DNA of 41,625 bases, taken from Mycobacterium sp. ACS4331. Lineage in GTDB: Bacteria; Actinomycetota; Actinomycetes; Mycobacteriales; Mycobacteriaceae. Under the pieces are notes generated by a model. It did no database searches and had not been told where the DNA came from. It saw nothing but the letters and a program-made list of their open reading frames with translations. The DNA is taken from the NCBI RefSeq assembly GCF_001667265.1, contig NZ_LZHW01000058.1, forward strand, positions 1-41,625. The letters are read 5' to 3'. Position numbers and translations under genes: made by a program. This document shows, piece after piece, positions 15,275 to 24,020 of the stretch (positions are counted from its first letter, which is position 1; the number at the start of each line of letters is the position of its first letter).

Positions 15275-16139
15275 TCGCGGCGCGATACCCATCGGCCGCC
15301 AGGACCACCAGAGCGACTGCCAGCAGCGCGTAGACCACGAGGTCGGGTGATTCAATCCGTTCGCCCAGGACTATCGCGACCAACACCAGAAGGACCGGTT
15401 CGCTGTATGCGAGCAGGCCGAACACCGGCAGGCTCAACAGCTGCGAGGCGCCAAGATAGAGGGCCATGGCCACTGCCCCCGCGAAGGCGATGGCCGCGAT
15501 CCCCGCGTAGTCGGAGGATGTCATCCCGGAGACGTCCGCGAGCGCGATCAGCAGGATGGCCAACGGCGTCAGGACCGCCATCTCCACCCCGAACGCCGCG
15601 GGCCCGTCGAGGCCTGTCCGCTGACGCAGGACGAAGTAGACGGGGTAACCGAGGCAGACCGCGAACGTGGTCCACGACAGGAACGGCGAGAGGCCGATCT
15701 GGTAGGCCACCGCGGTGCCGGCGATCGCCACAGCCACCCACTGTGCGGGGGTGACGTGGGCCGACAACGCGAACCGGCCCGCGAGGACCAGCGTGATCGG
15801 CAGCAACAGGTACCCCAGCGAGACGCCGAGGGCATGACCGTGCAGCGGGGCCCAGACGAAGAGCCAGAGCTGCAGGCCCACGAGCAGCGCCAGCACGAGG
15901 AGCAGGCCGTATCTCCATCGCAGGGACATCAGCGCCGTCCAATACGCCGCCAGGGCCGTCCGCGCGGCCGGATGCAGCAGCAGGATCGCATAACAGGCGA
16001 ACGTGACCACGACCCGGCTGGCGAAGACGACCTCTGACGAGGCGTCGATGACGCCGGAGAGGTAGAAGACCACACCGAACAACGCCGACGCACCCAGCGA
16101 TGCGGCCACACCGCGTGCCGATGTGCCGTGTCCGGACAA
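15216..16139 (-). CDS. RarD/EamA-type membrane transporter
   Basis: A 307-aa hydrophobic protein with about ten membrane helices in the two-EamA-domain pattern (GASALFGVVFYLSGVIDASS at the N-terminus, LLAYSEPVLLVLVAIVLGER near the C-terminus). RarD-like proteins of the drug/metabolite transporter superfamily export metabolites; the substrate is unknown. A TTG at 16139, preceded by GAAGGAAAGG, gives the usual RarD N-terminal length; the open frame continues upstream to 16325, but that part is not hydrophobic and looks non-coding. Its end overlaps the thiocyanate hydrolase activator gene. Export of a thiocyanate-related compound is only a guess. Confidence 0.75.
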   Translation of the reverse strand: MSGHGTSARGVAASLGASALFGVVFYLSGVIDASSEVVFASRVVVTFACYAILLLHPAARTALAAYWTALMSLRWRYGLLLVLALLVGLQLWLFVWAPLHGHALGVSLGYLLLPITLVLAGRFALSAHVTPAQWVAVAIAGTAVAYQIGLSPFLSWTTFAVCLGYPVYFVLRQRTGLDGPAAFGVEMAVLTPLAILLIALADVSGMTSSDYAGIAAIAFAGAVAMALYLGASQLLSLPVFGLLAYSEPVLLVLVAIVLGERIESPDLVVYALLAVALVVLAADGYRAAIRPRDVRARRPVAAEVPPQ

Positions 16140-16160
16140 TTCTCTCGCCTTTCCTTCAAT

Positions 16161-16272
16161 GCCCGGACCGCCGGGCGGGGGACATGTTGCCACAGCCCAG
16201 CAGGCGGCCCTGTTCTGCACGGCGTGATTCCTCTGCGAAGTCCTGTGGGCCCGCAGTGCCTTCCCTGCACTG
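16161..16272. terminator. Two hairpins between the amidase and transporter genes
   Basis: CAGTGC (16254-16259) pairs with GCACTG (16267-16272) around a 7-nt loop, about 85 nt after the amidase stop. GCCCGG (16161-16166) pairs with CCGGGC (16171-16176) around ACCG. Either can terminate amidase transcription before the transporter. The remainder of the 217-bp gap shows nothing else. Confidence 0.45.
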
Positions 16273-16356
16273 AGATCACATCGGGGAGGGGGAGGCGAAT
16301 CCCAAGCTGCTCCGGTTCTCGGCATGTGAGCTTCTCAAGCGGACCACGCCTGAGCC

Positions 16357-17214
16357 CTACACGGGCGGCACCACAGTCAGGTTCAGGGCCGCGGCGGTGG
16401 CTGGGCCGACGATGCCATCGACCTTCAATCCCCTTGTCCGCCGCTGAAACTCCCGCACAGCGGCCTCGGTCTGCGGTCCGTAGACGCCGTCGACCACGAG
16501 ATTCCCGGCGTACGCGGAATAACCGTACTTGAGGTGGCGCTGGAGCTCTGCCACCTGCGGTCCCTCGGAACCCCGGAAGAGCAGGATGTGCGCGTACTCT
16601 CCCACCGGCACCGGCGGTCTCGGTGTGGGCGCAGGGTTGGGAACACTGCCGATCCGAGCCGCGATGTCGGCGCGGAGAATGTCCATGTTGATGGCCCCCG
16701 GATCCCATTTGCCCTGTGCGCGACCGGCATACTCCTTGTGACCGATCGTACGGGCGGAGGTCTGCGCCATTCGGCGGTTCAGGGCAGCGCAACAGCGCAC
16801 CAGAGCTTCGTACTGTGCGTCGGGCCAGTTGGCGCGGTGCGGTGCGGTGGGACTGGTGCCGCTGTTGGCGCATTCGATGCCGATCATGTGCCAGTTGCCC
16901 ATGTTGGTCGGCAGCCACGGATACATGCCGACCCCCGCGTGCCAGGCGACACCGACCGCGACGACCGTCACCGTCCCGTCGCGCGCGAGGTGCAGCTGCG
17001 ACAACGGCCCGGGAAGGTCGGGTCTGCCGATGGCGATGGAGGTGGCACTGGCGTTGTCCGATCCGGTGTGGTGCACCATGACTCCGCGGATGTCCTTGAA
17101 GTCGCCGTGGCCGCGGTCGCGCCAACCCGGGTACTCGACGACCCGCAGGCCCTCGGCGCGCAGCACGTCCGCGATCCAGATCGGATCGCCGGTCCACGCG
17201 CGGATCGCAGGCAT
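16357..17214 (-). CDS. N-acetylmuramoyl-L-alanine amidase with peptidoglycan-binding domain
   Basis: A 285-aa protein starting ATG-17214 with GAAAGGA seven bases upstream. Residues about 35-180 are an Amidase_2/PGRP zinc domain: VMVHHTG (His48/49), IGIECANSG (Glu114), GHKEYAG (His159) and GKWDPG (Asp171). Residues about 205-278 are a PG_binding_1 repeat (GPQVAELQRHLKYGYSAYAG, DGVYGPQTEAAVREFQRR). It cuts the bond between MurNAc and L-Ala. There is no signal peptide, as in phage endolysins, whose layout it shares. It is divergent from a LysM-esterase gene that also lacks an export signal. The open frame continues to 18645 but is antisense to that gene. Confidence 0.85.
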   Translation of the reverse strand: MPAIRAWTGDPIWIADVLRAEGLRVVEYPGWRDRGHGDFKDIRGVMVHHTGSDNASATSIAIGRPDLPGPLSQLHLARDGTVTVVAVGVAWHAGVGMYPWLPTNMGNWHMIGIECANSGTSPTAPHRANWPDAQYEALVRCCAALNRRMAQTSARTIGHKEYAGRAQGKWDPGAINMDILRADIAARIGSVPNPAPTPRPPVPVGEYAHILLFRGSEGPQVAELQRHLKYGYSAYAGNLVVDGVYGPQTEAAVREFQRRTRGLKVDGIVGPATAAALNLTVVPPV

Positions 17215-17376
17215 GGGGCATCCTTTCGCCGGTGCCGAACGGGCTGGGCGAACCACCGTCTTCGAGAGTACTCGCGCCCATACAATGGTGGCGAAATCAA
17301 CTGACTGGAAAGGTATTCCGCTCCCGACGGGGTCTGTCGAAGGATAGACTCGAACTCGCAACAGGGGGAGTGGGCG

Positions 17377-18714
17377 ATGGTCAGAACACACACGGTTGCC
17401 GCAGGGGAGACGCTGTCCGCGCTGGCGCTGCGCTTCTACGGCGACGCGGAGTTGTACCGCCTGATCGCCACCGCCAGTGGCGTCACCAACCCGAACGTCA
17501 TCAATGTGGGGCAGCGACTCGTCATGCCCGACTTCACGAGGTACACGGTCGTGGCCGGGGACACCTTGTCGGGGTTGGCGTCGCGGTTCTACCGCGATGC
17601 GGAACTGGATTGGCTGATCGCCGGTGCCAGTGGCATCTCCGAGTCCGACCGGATCACCGTGGGACAACGGCTCATCATCCCCGACATCATCCGGCACCGG
17701 GTCGTCGCGGGCGACACGTTGTCGGGACTGGCCGTCCGCTACTACGGCGACGCCGCGTTCCACCCCCTGATCGCCGAAGTCAACGGCATCGCCGATCCGT
17801 CCGTCATCGACGTCGGGCAGATGCTGGTGATCTTCATCGGTCGCAGCGACGGGTTCGGCCTGCGCATCGTGGACCGCAACGAGAACGACGCTCGGCTCTG
17901 GTATTACCGCTTTCAGACCGCGGCGATCGGCTGGAACCCGGGCGTCAACGTGCTGCTGCCCGACGACTACCGCACCAGCGGACGCCGCTACCCCGTCCTC
18001 TACATGTTCCACGGCGGAAACGAGGACTTCCGGCAGTTCGACTTCTTGGGGATCCGCGGCCTGACGGCGGGGAAACCGATCATCGTGGTGATGCCCGACG
18101 GCGGGCATGCGGGCTGGTACTCCAACCCGGTGGCCTCCTTCGTCGGGCCGCGCAACTGGGAGACCTTTCACATCGCCCAGCTTCTGCCCTGGATCGAGGC
18201 GAACTTCCGGGTGTACCCGGAGTACGACGGACGTGCGGTGGGCGGGTTCTCGATGGGCGGGTTCGGTGCGCTGAAGTACGCCGCCAAATACTTCGGCCAT
18301 TTCGCGTCGGTGAGCAGCCACTCCGGTCCGGCGAGTCTGCGTCGTGACTTCGGTTTGGTGGTGCACTGGGCCAACATCACCTCGGCGGTCCTGGATCTGG
18401 CCGGCGGAACCGTTTACGGCGCCCCGCAGTGGGATCAGGCCAGAGTCAGCGCCGACAACCCCGTCGAGCGGATCGAAAGCTACCGAAACAAGCGGATCTT
18501 CCTGGTCGCAGGCACCAGTCCGGACCCGCTGAACTGGTTCGACAGCGTCAACGAGACGCAGGTGCTCGCCGGTCAGCGCGAGTTCCGCGACCGCCTCCGC
18601 GCGGCGGGCATCCCGAATGAATCCCATGAAGTACCGGGCGGCCATGTGTTCCGGCCCGAGATGTTCCGCATCGATCTTGACGGGATCATCGCGCGGTTGA
18701 AGGCCGCCGGATAG
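17377..18714 (+). CDS. Triple-LysM / antigen 85-like esterase fusion
   Basis: A 445-aa protein. Three LysM repeats fill residues 4-51, 55-102 and 106-153 (THTVAAGETLSALALRFYGD and two close copies). An alpha/beta-hydrolase of the esterase D / antigen 85 family (PF00756 type) follows: YPVLYMFHGGNED, IIVVMPDGGHAGWYSN, the nucleophile elbow GFSMGGFGALKYAAK (Ser292), an acid in the SPDPLNWFDS region and His423 in VPGGHVF. Related enzymes are mycolyltransferases, mycolyl esterases and S-formylglutathione hydrolases. The LysM part would hold the enzyme on peptidoglycan, which suggests an envelope ester substrate. No signal peptide is present. GGGGGAG precedes the ATG by 7 nt. Confidence 0.8.
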   Translation: MVRTHTVAAGETLSALALRFYGDAELYRLIATASGVTNPNVINVGQRLVMPDFTRYTVVAGDTLSGLASRFYRDAELDWLIAGASGISESDRITVGQRLIIPDIIRHRVVAGDTLSGLAVRYYGDAAFHPLIAEVNGIADPSVIDVGQMLVIFIGRSDGFGLRIVDRNENDARLWYYRFQTAAIGWNPGVNVLLPDDYRTSGRRYPVLYMFHGGNEDFRQFDFLGIRGLTAGKPIIVVMPDGGHAGWYSNPVASFVGPRNWETFHIAQLLPWIEANFRVYPEYDGRAVGGFSMGGFGALKYAAKYFGHFASVSSHSGPASLRRDFGLVVHWANITSAVLDLAGGTVYGAPQWDQARVSADNPVERIESYRNKRIFLVAGTSPDPLNWFDSVNETQVLAGQREFRDRLRAAGIPNESHEVPGGHVFRPEMFRIDLDGIIARLKAAG

Positions 18715-18729
18715 CGGTGGATCAGAGAT

Positions 18730-18749
18730 CTGGGGAAGCTGTTCCCCGG
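18730..18749. terminator. Hairpin after the LysM-esterase gene
   Basis: GGGGAA (18732-18737) and TTCCCC (18742-18747) form a perfect stem around GCTG, extended by one G-T and one C-G pair. It starts 16 nt after the stop codon. Confidence 0.5.
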
Positions 18750-18809
18750 CGGCAGACAGAGGCGTAAATTCAGGTCAGAGCAGAGCCGTGAAACAGCGGG
18801 GGGCCTGCG

Positions 18810-19079
18810 ATGACACGGATAATTCAACGCTGGGGAACCGCCACGGCGGCGGCCGTCCTGCCGATGGCGTTCGTGACTCTGATTGCACCGGCGACGAGCA
18901 GTGCTGCCGAGTGTGGGCCGGGAACCGTCTACGACGCGCCGACCAACACCTGCGTCGCCGCGCCGCTCCCACCACCGCCACCGCCTCCGCCGCCCGCGTG
19001 GAACGGTGACATCACGCCGTACTTCTCGGTGGGCATCTGCGCGCCGATCCCGTTCGTGTCGCTCTGCGCCGGGATCTGA
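18810..19079 (+). CDS. Small exported Pro-rich protein
   Basis: An 89-aa protein with a signal peptide (MTRIIQRWGTATAAAVLPMA; cleavage near SSAAEC), a Cys-containing mature N-terminus (ECGPGTVYDAPTNTCVAA), a run of nine prolines, and a conserved-looking end (GDITPYFSVGICAPIPFVSL). Four cysteines could form two disulfides. Proteins with this plan are widespread in mycobacteria without known function. It lies tail to tail with the cyclase gene, separated by one base. Confidence 0.65.
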   Translation: MTRIIQRWGTATAAAVLPMAFVTLIAPATSSAAECGPGTVYDAPTNTCVAAPLPPPPPPPPPAWNGDITPYFSVGICAPIPFVSLCAGI

Positions 19080-19080
19080 G

Positions 19081-20409
19081 TCAGCGCGCGAAGACTCGGA
19101 AGACCTCCGTCTCATCAACGAGGCCCTTGAGTTGATGCGACCCGACGCTCTGGAACCGCAGTCCTGAACCCGCCGACAGATCGCGCACCGTGCGACTGGT
19201 GAACACCTCATCGGGGCCGGCCAGCGCGCCGATCCGGGCGCCGACGTGGACCGCCATACCGCTCCAGTCGTCACCACGACGCTCGCATTCGCCGATGTGG
19301 ACCCCGGCCCGGAGATGGATCCCGCGTGCCGCCAGGGCCGGCACCAGTTCGAGCGCACACCGAGCGGCCTTGGTGGGTCCGTCGAAGAGCGCGAACACTC
19401 CGTCGCCGGTGTGCTTGGCGCGCTGGCCCCCGTACCGAATCACCAGCCGATCCACCAACCTGTCATGAAGATCGAGTTCGTGGCGCCAGTGCGCGTCACC
19501 GTGGGAGTTCAGCAGCGCGGTGGAGCCGACGATGTCGGTGAACAGCACCGCCGACAGCTTCCGTTCCGTGGGGATGTCGGATTGGGTGCCGCAGGCGAAG
19601 TCCAGCACGGCCGAGGCCAATTCGTCGTCGAGCAGGCCGTGCGGCCCCGGCGGAAGTTCCAGGAACTCGGCATCCGGAATGCCGTTCGCCAGTTCGAGTC
19701 CGGCCTCCGGACTGTTGATCGGGTCACCCCTGCGAGCCAAGACGAGGGTGGGGACGCGAATGGAGGACAGCACATCCCGCACGTCGATGTTCACCAGGGA
19801 ATCCCACAGCATCAGCGCCATCATCGGGCTTGCGGAGAGCCGTTGGATACGTCCGTAGTAGTCGAGGAAGCCGGGCACCTCAGCGATGGCGCCGAAGAAC
19901 AGCTCAGCCAATGCGCCTTCACCCCAAGAGCTTTCAATCTCATTGCGGTGTTCGGCCAGCATTTCCGGTGTGAACCCCCAGGGGTAGTCGGGGCCGTCGG
20001 GAGTGAATCGCGGGAGGGTGCCGTACAACACCAGCGACCGGACCCGTTCGGGGAAGGTCGCCGCGAACAGGATGCTCATCGGTCCGCCCTCGGACATCCC
20101 GAACATTGCGGGCCGCTCGGCGCCCGCGGCGTCCATCACGGCACGAAGGTCGTCCATCCGCTCGTCCAGTGGCGGAACATGCGTCACCGGGTCCGACGAA
20201 CCCGTGCCGCGCTTGTCCCACGCGATGAACCGCGTGTGGTCCGCGAGCTGCTCGAAGAACGGGGCGAACGGGGACTGCGCTTCGTCCAGCAGATCCACAT
20301 TGCTGACCCAACCCGGAACCCACACGACCGTCGGGTCACCGTCACCCACAACCCGGTAGGCCAGTCGCACGTCCCCGTTTCGTGCGTAGCGAACGCATGA
20401 ATCGTTCAC
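19081..20409 (-). CDS. Alpha/beta-hydrolase fused to class III nucleotide cyclase (LipJ-like)
   Basis: A 442-aa fusion. Residues 1-275 are an alpha/beta-hydrolase with nucleophile Ser106 (FGMSEGG), Asp229 (RRGDPINS) and His257 (PGPHGLL). Residues 283-442 are a class III cyclase: metal Asp292 (LFTDIVGST) and Asp336 (KHTGDGVFALF), Lys332, and Arg392. The position usually held by the transition-state Asn is His388 (MAVHVGARI). M. tuberculosis Rv1900c (LipJ) has the same plan and makes cAMP. The GTG start overlaps the coxE stop by 4 bp (GTGA), so this is the last gene of the CO dehydrogenase operon. Product (cAMP or cGMP) and hydrolase substrate are unknown. Confidence 0.85.
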   Translation of the reverse strand: MNDSCVRYARNGDVRLAYRVVGDGDPTVVWVPGWVSNVDLLDEAQSPFAPFFEQLADHTRFIAWDKRGTGSSDPVTHVPPLDERMDDLRAVMDAAGAERPAMFGMSEGGPMSILFAATFPERVRSLVLYGTLPRFTPDGPDYPWGFTPEMLAEHRNEIESSWGEGALAELFFGAIAEVPGFLDYYGRIQRLSASPMMALMLWDSLVNIDVRDVLSSIRVPTLVLARRGDPINSPEAGLELANGIPDAEFLELPPGPHGLLDDELASAVLDFACGTQSDIPTERKLSAVLFTDIVGSTALLNSHGDAHWRHELDLHDRLVDRLVIRYGGQRAKHTGDGVFALFDGPTKAARCALELVPALAARGIHLRAGVHIGECERRGDDWSGMAVHVGARIGALAGPDEVFTSRTVRDLSAGSGLRFQSVGSHQLKGLVDETEVFRVFAR

Positions 20410-21707
20410 TCAGACATTCTGGCACCGATCGCACAGGACGGGTCTTGGATTTCCCTGTGCATCCCGGTCCCTGCTCGCGGTATCGACGTGACCTGCCTGG
20501 ATGTCGCGGCCTCGTCGAGCACGTCGAACAGGTCCCCGAGCTCGGTGAGTGTGTGCGCGGGCAGGAAGTGGTCGCAGAACGGCAACGCCGCGGCCATCGC
20601 CCCGGCCTGCGGTGTGTAGCCGGGTGCCGCCGCGCGCGGGTTGAGCCAGATCACGCGGTGGGCGCGACGCCGCACCCGGCTCATCGCGTGGTGCACCACG
20701 TCGGCGGGGTCGGAGTCCCAGCCGTCCGAGGCGATCACCACGACGGCGCCGCGCAGCAGACTGCCGTTGTGGCCGGACAACAGCTCCGCGATCGACCGCC
20801 CCAGCCGGGTCCCGCCGTACCGGTCGTGCACTCGCGCATTCGCCCGGGCCAGCGCGACCTCGGCCGACCGGTGCGACAGGGCCGCCGTCAGCCGGGTCAG
20901 TGTCGTGGCGAATGCGAACACCTCAGGATGGGCGCCGCCGCGGCTGCGTCGACCCAGCACCGCGGCCCGCATGAGGTGCAGATACACCACCGCGTACGGC
21001 TGCATCGACCCGCTGACATCGCAGACCAGGACCACACGCCGCGGCCGTGTCCGGCGCCGCGTCCGAGCGAGCCGCAGTGGTTCCCACCCGGTGGCACGGG
21101 ACGCCCGGATGGTCTCGCGCAGATCGATGTGACGGCCCGACGGGTGCCGCCGGCGGCGCAGCGTGCGCCGCTGCGGCCAGCGCGCCTCGGTGCTCTGCAG
21201 CCAGGCGCCGAGACGACGCAGGTCGTCGGCGTCGAACTGGTCGAAGGATTCGTCGGTGCGGGCCGCGAGCCAACTCGGCGCCAGGTCGGGTATCGCGCTG
21301 CCCGTCGGTGGGTGGGACGCCGCGGTGACAGACGCCGGTCGGGTCGTCCAGGGCAGCCCGGTGTCCGTCTGGCTGCTCTCGGCGCCGCCGGCGTGCTGCT
21401 CTCCGGGGATGCCGCGCGGCACCTGGCCGCGTTCGCGACTCGGCGGGTCGAGGCCCAGCACAGCGTCGGAGAACACCGCGCCGAAGACCGTGTCGAATGC
21501 GGGCAGATCCTCAGCCCGGCTCACCAGCGTCAGCCGGGCGGCCCAGTAGAGCTGCGACCGGTACGCCGGTTCGAGCACATGCATCGCGTGCACCAGGGAC
21601 GACGCTCCGACACCCGACACCGCCACCCCGGCCGTGCGCAGCCGATCCACCAGGGCGACGGCGAACGCCGCCAGGTCGACGCCGCGCAACAGCAGCGGTG
21701 TTGTCAT
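20406..21707 (-). CDS. coxE: CoxE-like VWA-domain maturation protein
   Basis: A 433-aa protein with a C-terminal von Willebrand A domain. The MIDAS start is VVLVCDVSGSMQPY, followed by FAFATTLTRLT, GGTRLGRSIAEL and VVVIASDGWDSDPADVVHHA. CoxE, with the AAA+ ATPase CoxD, is needed to install the sulfur-bridged Cu-Mo centre in CO dehydrogenase. A Pro/Ser/Thr-rich stretch of about 60 residues in the first half is poorly conserved. It overlaps coxG before it and the cyclase gene after it by 4 bp each. Confidence 0.85.
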   Translation of the reverse strand: MTTPLLLRGVDLAAFAVALVDRLRTAGVAVSGVGASSLVHAMHVLEPAYRSQLYWAARLTLVSRAEDLPAFDTVFGAVFSDAVLGLDPPSRERGQVPRGIPGEQHAGGAESSQTDTGLPWTTRPASVTAASHPPTGSAIPDLAPSWLAARTDESFDQFDADDLRRLGAWLQSTEARWPQRRTLRRRRHPSGRHIDLRETIRASRATGWEPLRLARTRRRTRPRRVVLVCDVSGSMQPYAVVYLHLMRAAVLGRRSRGGAHPEVFAFATTLTRLTAALSHRSAEVALARANARVHDRYGGTRLGRSIAELLSGHNGSLLRGAVVVIASDGWDSDPADVVHHAMSRVRRRAHRVIWLNPRAAAPGYTPQAGAMAAALPFCDHFLPAHTLTELGDLFDVLDEAATSRQVTSIPRAGTGMHREIQDPSCAIGARMSE

Positions 21708-22375
21708 CTCCGAACGGCGTTGCGGGCCATACGCAGTCGGCCGAGCGTGAACACCAGCGCCGCGACCAGAAATGCGACGGCCACCGGCAGGCCGTACTTC
21801 TTGAGTGCGGCCCCGCCCGCGAGGTCGAGCAGGTCGATCGGTTCGGCTGGCGGCGCCGTCTCCGCCGGTTTCTCCGGTGTCGCGGGCGGGGCCGTTACAC
21901 CTGCGGTGCCGCCAGCCGTATCGGCGGCCCTGTCGCTGGCGAGTCTGGCCTCCAGCGATTCCACGAACTGACCCAGCAGCTTCTCGGACACCTGCTGCAA
22001 CATGCCACTGCCGAACTGTGCGAGCTTGCCGACGACCTTGAGGTCGGTGTCGACGGTCACGCGGGTCGACGCGCCGGCCTCATGCAGTTGGGCGGTGACG
22101 GTCGCGGCGGCGTTTCCGGTGCCGCGTGCCTCCTTGCCCTTGGCGTCGATGACGGCGCGAAACGTGTCCCGGTCCTGCTCGACGAAATGCACCCTGCCGT
22201 TGAACTCACTGGTCACCGGGCCGACCTTCACCTTGACCGCGCCCAGAACGTCCTCGCCGTCGTGCCCGGTCAGTGTCGCGCCCGGCATCAGCGGCACCAC
22301 CTGGTCGAGGTCGGTGAGCAGATTCCAGGCGTCCTCGATCGGCACGCTGACGCTGAACTCGTTCGCGATCTTCAT
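21704..22375 (-). CDS. coxG: CoxG-like SRPBCC protein with C-terminal membrane anchor
   Basis: A 223-aa protein. Residues 1-145 are the CoxG/SRPBCC fold (MKIANEFSVSVPIEDAWNLL, VPLMPGATLTG, GKLAQFGSGMLQQVSEKLLG). A Pro/Ala linker and a transmembrane helix (YGLPVAVAFLVAALVFTLG) follow. CoxG recruits CO dehydrogenase to the cytoplasmic membrane and, in mycobacteria, has been linked to quinone delivery. The C-terminal anchor is consistent with that. It overlaps coxD and coxE by 4 bp each. Confidence 0.85.
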   Translation of the reverse strand: MKIANEFSVSVPIEDAWNLLTDLDQVVPLMPGATLTGHDGEDVLGAVKVKVGPVTSEFNGRVHFVEQDRDTFRAVIDAKGKEARGTGNAAATVTAQLHEAGASTRVTVDTDLKVVGKLAQFGSGMLQQVSEKLLGQFVESLEARLASDRAADTAGGTAGVTAPPATPEKPAETAPPAEPIDLLDLAGGAALKKYGLPVAVAFLVAALVFTLGRLRMARNAVRR

Positions 22376-23277
22376 AGGGCGCTCTCTTTCAACTCCTGTT
22401 GATCCATCAGGGCATCACGCAGCAGTGCGCTGTCGTCGGGGGTCTTGGCCAGTGCGCCGAGGGTGCCCAGCGCGGCGGGGTCCACCAGGTCGCCGACCCG
22501 CAGCGCCACCAACGCCGCCACCCAGTCGATGGCCTCAGCCACGCCGGGGGGTTTGTCCAGATCGAGTTCCCGTGCATCACGGACGAATTGGACCGCCCGC
22601 TCGATCAGGGCATCCGTGGCCCCGGGCACCGTCCGCCGCACGATCGCGACCGCCTGCTCGCGCTGCGGGTATTCGATCCAATGGTACAGACAGCGCCGAC
22701 GCAACGCGTCGTGAAGATCGCGACTCCGGTTGGAGGTCAGCACCACGATCGGTGGCCGGTCGGCGACGAAGGTGCCCAGCTCGGGCACCGTCACCGCCGC
22801 CTCGCCGAGGAATTCGAGCAGCAGCGCCTCGAATTCGTCGTCGGCGCGGTCGATCTCGTCGACCAGCAGCACGGGCCGAGTCGGGCCGCGGTGGCGCACG
22901 CACTGCAGGATGGGTCGGTCGATCAGGTAGCTCTCGGTGTACAGGGCGGCCTCGTCGATCCGCTCGCCGCCGGCCTCAGCCACGCGGATCGACAGCAGCT
23001 GACGCTGGTAGTTCCAGTCGTACAGGGCCTCGCTGGCCGTCAGGCCCTCGTAGCACTGCAGCCGGATCAGGGGTGTGTCCAGCACGGCGGCAAGGGTTTT
23101 GGCGGCCATGGTCTTACCGACGCCGGGTTCCCCCTCCAGCAGCAGCGGGCGTCCCAGGCTCGCCGCCAGGTGGATCGCTGTGGCGGTGCCCTCGTCGAGC
23201 AGGTAGTCGTGGGCGTCGAATCGCCGGACCACGTCGTCGACGTCGCTGAACACCGCCTGCCCTGAGTCAGCGGGCAT
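22372..23277 (-). CDS. coxD: CoxD-like MoxR AAA+ ATPase
   Basis: A 301-aa MoxR-type ATPase. Walker A is EGEPGVGKTMAAKTLA, Walker B VLLVDEIDRADDEFEALLLE, sensor 1 PPIVVLTSNRSRDL and the arginine region DALRRRCLYHWIEYP. CoxD unfolds or remodels apo-CO dehydrogenase so that the copper-sulfur part of the active site can be built. It overlaps the coxI-type gene by 11 bp and coxG by 4 bp. Confidence 0.9.
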   Translation of the reverse strand: MPADSGQAVFSDVDDVVRRFDAHDYLLDEGTATAIHLAASLGRPLLLEGEPGVGKTMAAKTLAAVLDTPLIRLQCYEGLTASEALYDWNYQRQLLSIRVAEAGGERIDEAALYTESYLIDRPILQCVRHRGPTRPVLLVDEIDRADDEFEALLLEFLGEAAVTVPELGTFVADRPPIVVLTSNRSRDLHDALRRRCLYHWIEYPQREQAVAIVRRTVPGATDALIERAVQFVRDARELDLDKPPGVAEAIDWVAALVALRVGDLVDPAALGTLGALAKTPDDSALLRDALMDQQELKESAL

Positions 23278-24010
23278 GGGCCACGCCGCGGACGGTGGCG
23301 ATCACCTCTGCGGCGATCGACACCGCGATCTCGGCAGGGGTGCGGGCCCCGATGTCGAGGCCGGCCGGAGTGTGCACCCTGGCCCGTTCGGCGTCGGTCA
23401 GGGTGAGACTGTCCAGGACCGATGCGCCACGGCTGCGGCTGGCGACCAGGCCGACGTAGCCGACACCCGCGTCCAGCGCCGCGCGAATCAGATCCGCTTC
23501 CGGGCCACCGAGGCTCGCGATGACCAGGGCGGTGGCACCGTCGAGGGCCGCCGGATCGGGACCGTCGAGGCGTCTGATGTCATGGCCGAGCAGCGCGCCC
23601 ACCTCCACGAGGGCCTCGGCGATCGGCGACCCACCGAAGACCCCCACGAGCGGCGCGGGAACCTGCGGGTCGAGGAAGATCTCCAGTGCACCCCCGGACA
23701 GGCACGGGTTGACCACGACACACGCGCCGGGGGTCTCCGGGAAGTCCACGTCGCCGTCGGGCAGGACCCGCAGCAGCACGCTCTCACCGACCTGCAGCGC
23801 CCCCAGCGCGGCCTTGCGGACCGAGTTCTGGGCGCAGTGCCCGCCGACGAACCCCTCGATGGTGCCGTCGGCCAGCAGGATCGCCTCGTCGCCCGGGTGC
23901 GCCGACGTGGGCTGCTGGGCGCGCACCACCGTGGCATGCACGAACGGTGTGCGTGCCTTCCGCAGCTCCGCCAGTCTGTCGTGCAGCCTCGCCGGGGTGG
24001 TGTGGGTCAT
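23267..24010 (-). CDS. coxI: XdhC/CoxI-family molybdenum enzyme maturation factor
   Basis: A 247-aa protein starting ATG-24010 with GGAGG eight bases upstream. An N-terminal XdhC_CoxI domain (GDEAILLADGTIEGFVGGHC, RVLPDGDVDFPETPGACVVV) is joined to a Rossmann-like C-terminal domain (LVGVFGGSPIAEALVEVGAL, PAGLDIGARTPAEIAVSIAA). Such proteins bind molybdenum cofactor and deliver it, often sulfurated, to xanthine oxidase-family enzymes. The names coxF and coxI are both used for these genes; only one copy is present. It starts 10 bp after coxL. Confidence 0.8.
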   Translation of the reverse strand: MTHTTPARLHDRLAELRKARTPFVHATVVRAQQPTSAHPGDEAILLADGTIEGFVGGHCAQNSVRKAALGALQVGESVLLRVLPDGDVDFPETPGACVVVNPCLSGGALEIFLDPQVPAPLVGVFGGSPIAEALVEVGALLGHDIRRLDGPDPAALDGATALVIASLGGPEADLIRAALDAGVGYVGLVASRSRGASVLDSLTLTDAERARVHTPAGLDIGARTPAEIAVSIAAEVIATVRGVAHAR

Positions 24011-24020
24011 TGCGCCTCCA

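Noticed and set aside
17215..18645. Upstream extension of the amidase frame to 762 codons
   Set aside because: The extension is antisense to the LysM-esterase gene. The ATG at 17214 has a good ribosome-binding site and gives a complete amidase.
16357..18714. Prophage remnant around the amidase and LysM-esterase
   Set aside because: No integrase, attachment site, holin or structural gene is nearby, and codon use looks like the surroundings. Only the phage-like lack of signal peptides was kept as a finding.
20382..21971. 529-codon open frame on the plus strand
   Set aside because: It is antisense to coxE and coxG, is Arg/Pro/His rich with no domain, and arises from high GC at third codon positions.
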